A stretch of DNA of 14,477 nucleotides from DATFYI01 sp035315125 (lineage in GTDB: Bacteria > Chloroflexota > Anaerolineae > Anaerolineales > Anaerolineaceae): contig DATFYI010000234.1 in assembly GCA_035315125.1 (NCBI GenBank), positions 1-14,477 of the forward strand, in the 5' to 3' direction. The notes under the pieces were generated by a model that was given only the letters and a program-made list of their open reading frames with translations, was not told the DNA's origin and searched no databases. The first letter of the stretch is position 1; each line of letters begins with the position of its first letter. Both the position numbers and the translations under genes were made by a program. This document shows positions 13,322 to 14,477 of this stretch, piece by piece.

Positions 13322-13927
13322 TTACTTTGGTACGGCCGTAGCACAAGGTGGCTGGGTTGCTGGCACATGAGTCGGTGGAACCGAAGTTGGAGGAACTGAA
13401 GTCGGTGGCACATGAGTTGGTGGCACCGAAGTCGGAGGTACCGAGGTTGGAGGAACCGAGGTCGGCGGAACTGAAGTCGGTGGAACCGAAGTTGGAGGAA
13501 CTGAAGTCGGCGGAACTGAAGTCGGTGGTACTTTCGTCGGATTTTGACCGGTGTGATGATATGGGCCCGGGGTGCTTGTGGCTGTCCACCATGCTAGAGT
13601 AGGATAAGGGGATTGGTAAGGTGTGGCTGATATTGTGGAGGTTGGCATGCTCGTATCCGTCCACAGCGGATCGGTAGGATAGGGAGACTGATCAAGTGTC
13701 GCTGTTGATAACGGAGTTGGAGTCTCGATCATAGCAACTGCGGGGGGTGTACCCGTAGCCCCGGTGCCGGGAATAAGACAGAGCGCTGACGACGCTTCCG
13801 CCTGGGTAACCAGCTGAGTGATCACCACGTACTTTATGACTGTTCCATTGCTAAATCCCGTGGTAGGGTTGAAAACACAGCCTGTCAAAAACAAGAACAA
13901 GAACAAAAATACAACTATCTTTTTCAT
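13322..13927 (-). CDS. Lipoprotein with tandem Pro-Pro-Thr-Ser/His-Val repeats
   Basis: A 201-residue exported lipoprotein. MKKIVVFLFLFLFLTGC is a lipoprotein signal with lipobox LTGC, so Cys17 would carry the lipid. Residues 20-60 are a short ordinary segment; 66-130 are Thr/Ser/Pro-rich with two copies of a QSPYPT...W motif (near 80 and 105); 134-188 are eleven pentapeptide repeats, nine Pro-Pro-Thr-Ser-Val and two Pro-Pro-Thr-His-Val, and a degenerate PATQP follows. Such a region would be an extended, probably O-glycosylated stalk, yet it carries no globular domain beyond it (tail PPCATAVPK), so it may be a surface coat component or a spacer. GAGGG lies 6 bases before the ATG, and a -10 box sits at 13982-13987. 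I do not recognise a named family. Confidence 0.75.
   Translation of the reverse strand: MKKIVVFLFLFLFLTGCVFNPTTGFSNGTVIKYVVITQLVTQAEASSALCLIPGTGATGTPPAVAMIETPTPLSTATLDQSPYPTDPLWTDTSMPTSTISATPYQSPYPTLAWWTATSTPGPYHHTGQNPTKVPPTSVPPTSVPPTSVPPTSVPPTSVPPTSVPPTSVPPTHVPPTSVPPTSVPPTHVPATQPPCATAVPK
13365..13529 (-). repeat. Tandem repeat of 15 bp, 11 copies, inside the lipoprotein gene
   Basis: Eleven contiguous 15-bp units, plus-strand consensus ACCGAAGTYGGNGGA, with differences mostly at third codon positions. Two units carry ACATGAGT (Thr-His instead of Thr-Ser). Copy number is likely to vary by slippage or recombination. Since 15 is a multiple of 3, any length change keeps the frame. Confidence 0.9.
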
Positions 13928-13981
13928 ATTCTACCCTCTCCTGTCTTCTCGACTTACCTGTATTACATTAATGTGTTTGTC

Positions 13982-14011
13982 ATTATAGCATAATAATATA
14001 AATACTATCTA
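13982..14011 (-). promoter_or_regulatory. Candidate promoter of the lipoprotein gene
   Basis: Minus-strand TATAAT at 13982-13987 with a 4-of-6 TAGATA -35 match at 14006-14011 (18-base spacer), 54 bases upstream of the ATG, in a strongly AT-rich stretch. Confidence 0.4.
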
Positions 14012-14110
14012 CATTATCTGTATTAGAAGAATCTAAGACTCTATACCCACTATGGGATAAGTTTTTATTAGCAAGTTGAAGGGCGTGTATGGAATTCAGG
14101 CCAAGCCAAG

Positions 14111-14145
14111 AAAAAAGGCCAGTGCAAAAGTTGCTGCACCCGGCC
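14111..14145 (-). terminator. Intrinsic terminator downstream of uppP
   Basis: On the minus strand GGCC and GTGCA (14145-14135) pair with TGCAC and GGCC (14126-14117) with a small internal bulge, followed at once by TTTTTTCTT. Good stem and T-run. Confidence 0.7.
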
Positions 14146-14147
14146 GA

Positions 14148-14184
14148 TGGATAAAACGAAAATAAACCCGGCTGATTACGGGTT
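14148..14184 (-). terminator. First hairpin after uppP, possible tandem terminator
   Basis: AACCCG/CGGGTT arms (14179-14184 and 14165-14170) with an 8-nt loop are followed on the minus strand by TTTATTTTCGTTTT. It lies 23 bases past the uppP stop and about 20 bases before the second terminator. Confidence 0.5.
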
Positions 14185-14207
14185 ATCCGGCTGGCGAAAA
14201 GACCTGG

Positions 14208-14477
14208 CTACACAAACAGAAAAATTACGCAGAATGCGGCTACAACCGCACAATAAATAGAGAACACATATAAAGAATGCTTGCTGACATAATTGATCAG
14301 CCAGCGGATGGATAACCAGCCGATGATCGCCGCAAAGATAAAGCCTACCGCCAGCGGCCCAATAATTGAATGCAGGATGTGTAACTTGAGCACGGATAAC
14401 GATTCATATCCACCGGCTAACAGCATAATCGGCGCCGCCATCAGGAAAGCAAAGCGGGTGGCCGACGGCCGGTTAAA
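14208..14477 (-). CDS. uppP: Undecaprenyl-diphosphatase, C-terminal part
   Basis: The frame is open from the right edge of the window and ends with TAG at 14208-14210, giving the last 89 residues. RPSATRFAFLMAAPIMLLAG matches the UppP/BacA segment with conserved Arg and Phe before the membrane helix (xAARFSFLLxIPxxxxAG), and the following helices IGPLAVGFIFAAIIGWLSI, then RWLINYVSKHSLYVFSIYCA, match the end of the family. UppP recycles undecaprenyl pyrophosphate to the monophosphate carrier for peptidoglycan and other envelope glycans, and its excess gives bacitracin resistance. The active-site motifs lie outside the window. Two terminator hairpins follow it. Confidence 0.85.
   Translation of the reverse strand, partial: FNRPSATRFAFLMAAPIMLLAGGYESLSVLKLHILHSIIGPLAVGFIFAAIIGWLSIRWLINYVSKHSLYVFSIYCAVVAAFCVIFLFV

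Noticed and set aside
13365..13529. Possible CRISPR array
   Set aside because: Units are 15 bp and contiguous with no spacers, inside a coding frame.
13299..13664. Asp/Ser/Phe-rich frame on the minus strand and a Glu/Lys-rich frame on the plus strand through the 15-bp repeats
   Set aside because: They are by-products of a stop-free repeat whose unit is a multiple of three. The lipoprotein frame alone has a signal peptide, a ribosome-binding site and silent third-position changes.

Overview
The window looks like chromosomal DNA from a member of Chloroflexota, probably an Anaerolineae-type lineage. This is an inference from gene content and style: an ECF sigma factor coupled to a DUF5667-type membrane protein, secreted Ig-like/PxKF and Pro/Thr/Ser-rich lipoprotein genes, an S53 acid protease, a GT-C membrane glycosyltransferase and mid-range GC. 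There is no rRNA, tRNA, CRISPR array or intact mobile element.

Layout. 1-1301 (+): the end of a Tm-1-like ATP-binding (UPF0261) gene, followed by its usual partner, a PEP-hydrolase-like TIM-barrel gene; a terminator-like hairpin lies in the 3' end of the next, convergent gene. 1279-2771 (-): a two-gene unit, a single-pass coiled-coil membrane protein followed 2 bp later by a 2-phosphosulfolactate phosphatase (ComB) family gene. 2772-3108: a gene-poor gap with a 16-bp perfect hairpin and a fragment resembling the L7/L12 C-terminal domain. 3109-5034 (-): a secreted S53 (sedolisin/kumamolisin) peptidase with its catalytic residues intact and a recognisable promoter. 5293-5865 (+): an ICMT/PEMT-like membrane methyltransferase.

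6176-8921 (+) is the most coherent block: an ECF sigma factor, a 4-bp-overlapping DUF5667-like single-pass membrane protein (possible anti-sigma or sensor) and a secreted two-Ig-like-domain protein ending in a PxKF domain, closed by a strong hairpin at 9062-9094. It reads as a self-contained cell-envelope regulatory operon. Then come a GIY-YIG-fold protein that appears to have lost its catalytic residues, a VOC-family protein (-) with operator-like dyads upstream, a DUF2461 protein (-), a 67-residue two-helix membrane protein (-) that may be translated leaderless, and a GT-C glycosyltransferase (+).

12796-13321 holds an apparent fragment of a UvrA-like gene starting directly at the glycosyltransferase stop, plus hairpins. 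13322-13927 (-) is a lipoprotein with eleven tandem 15-bp (Pro-Pro-Thr-Ser/His-Val) repeats, and the window ends inside uppP (undecaprenyl-diphosphatase, -) followed by two terminator hairpins. The ordinary genes are confidently assigned; the most notable items are the sigma/DUF5667/PxKF operon, the UvrA-like and L7/L12-like relics, the degenerate GIY-YIG protein and the set of long perfect hairpins between genes.
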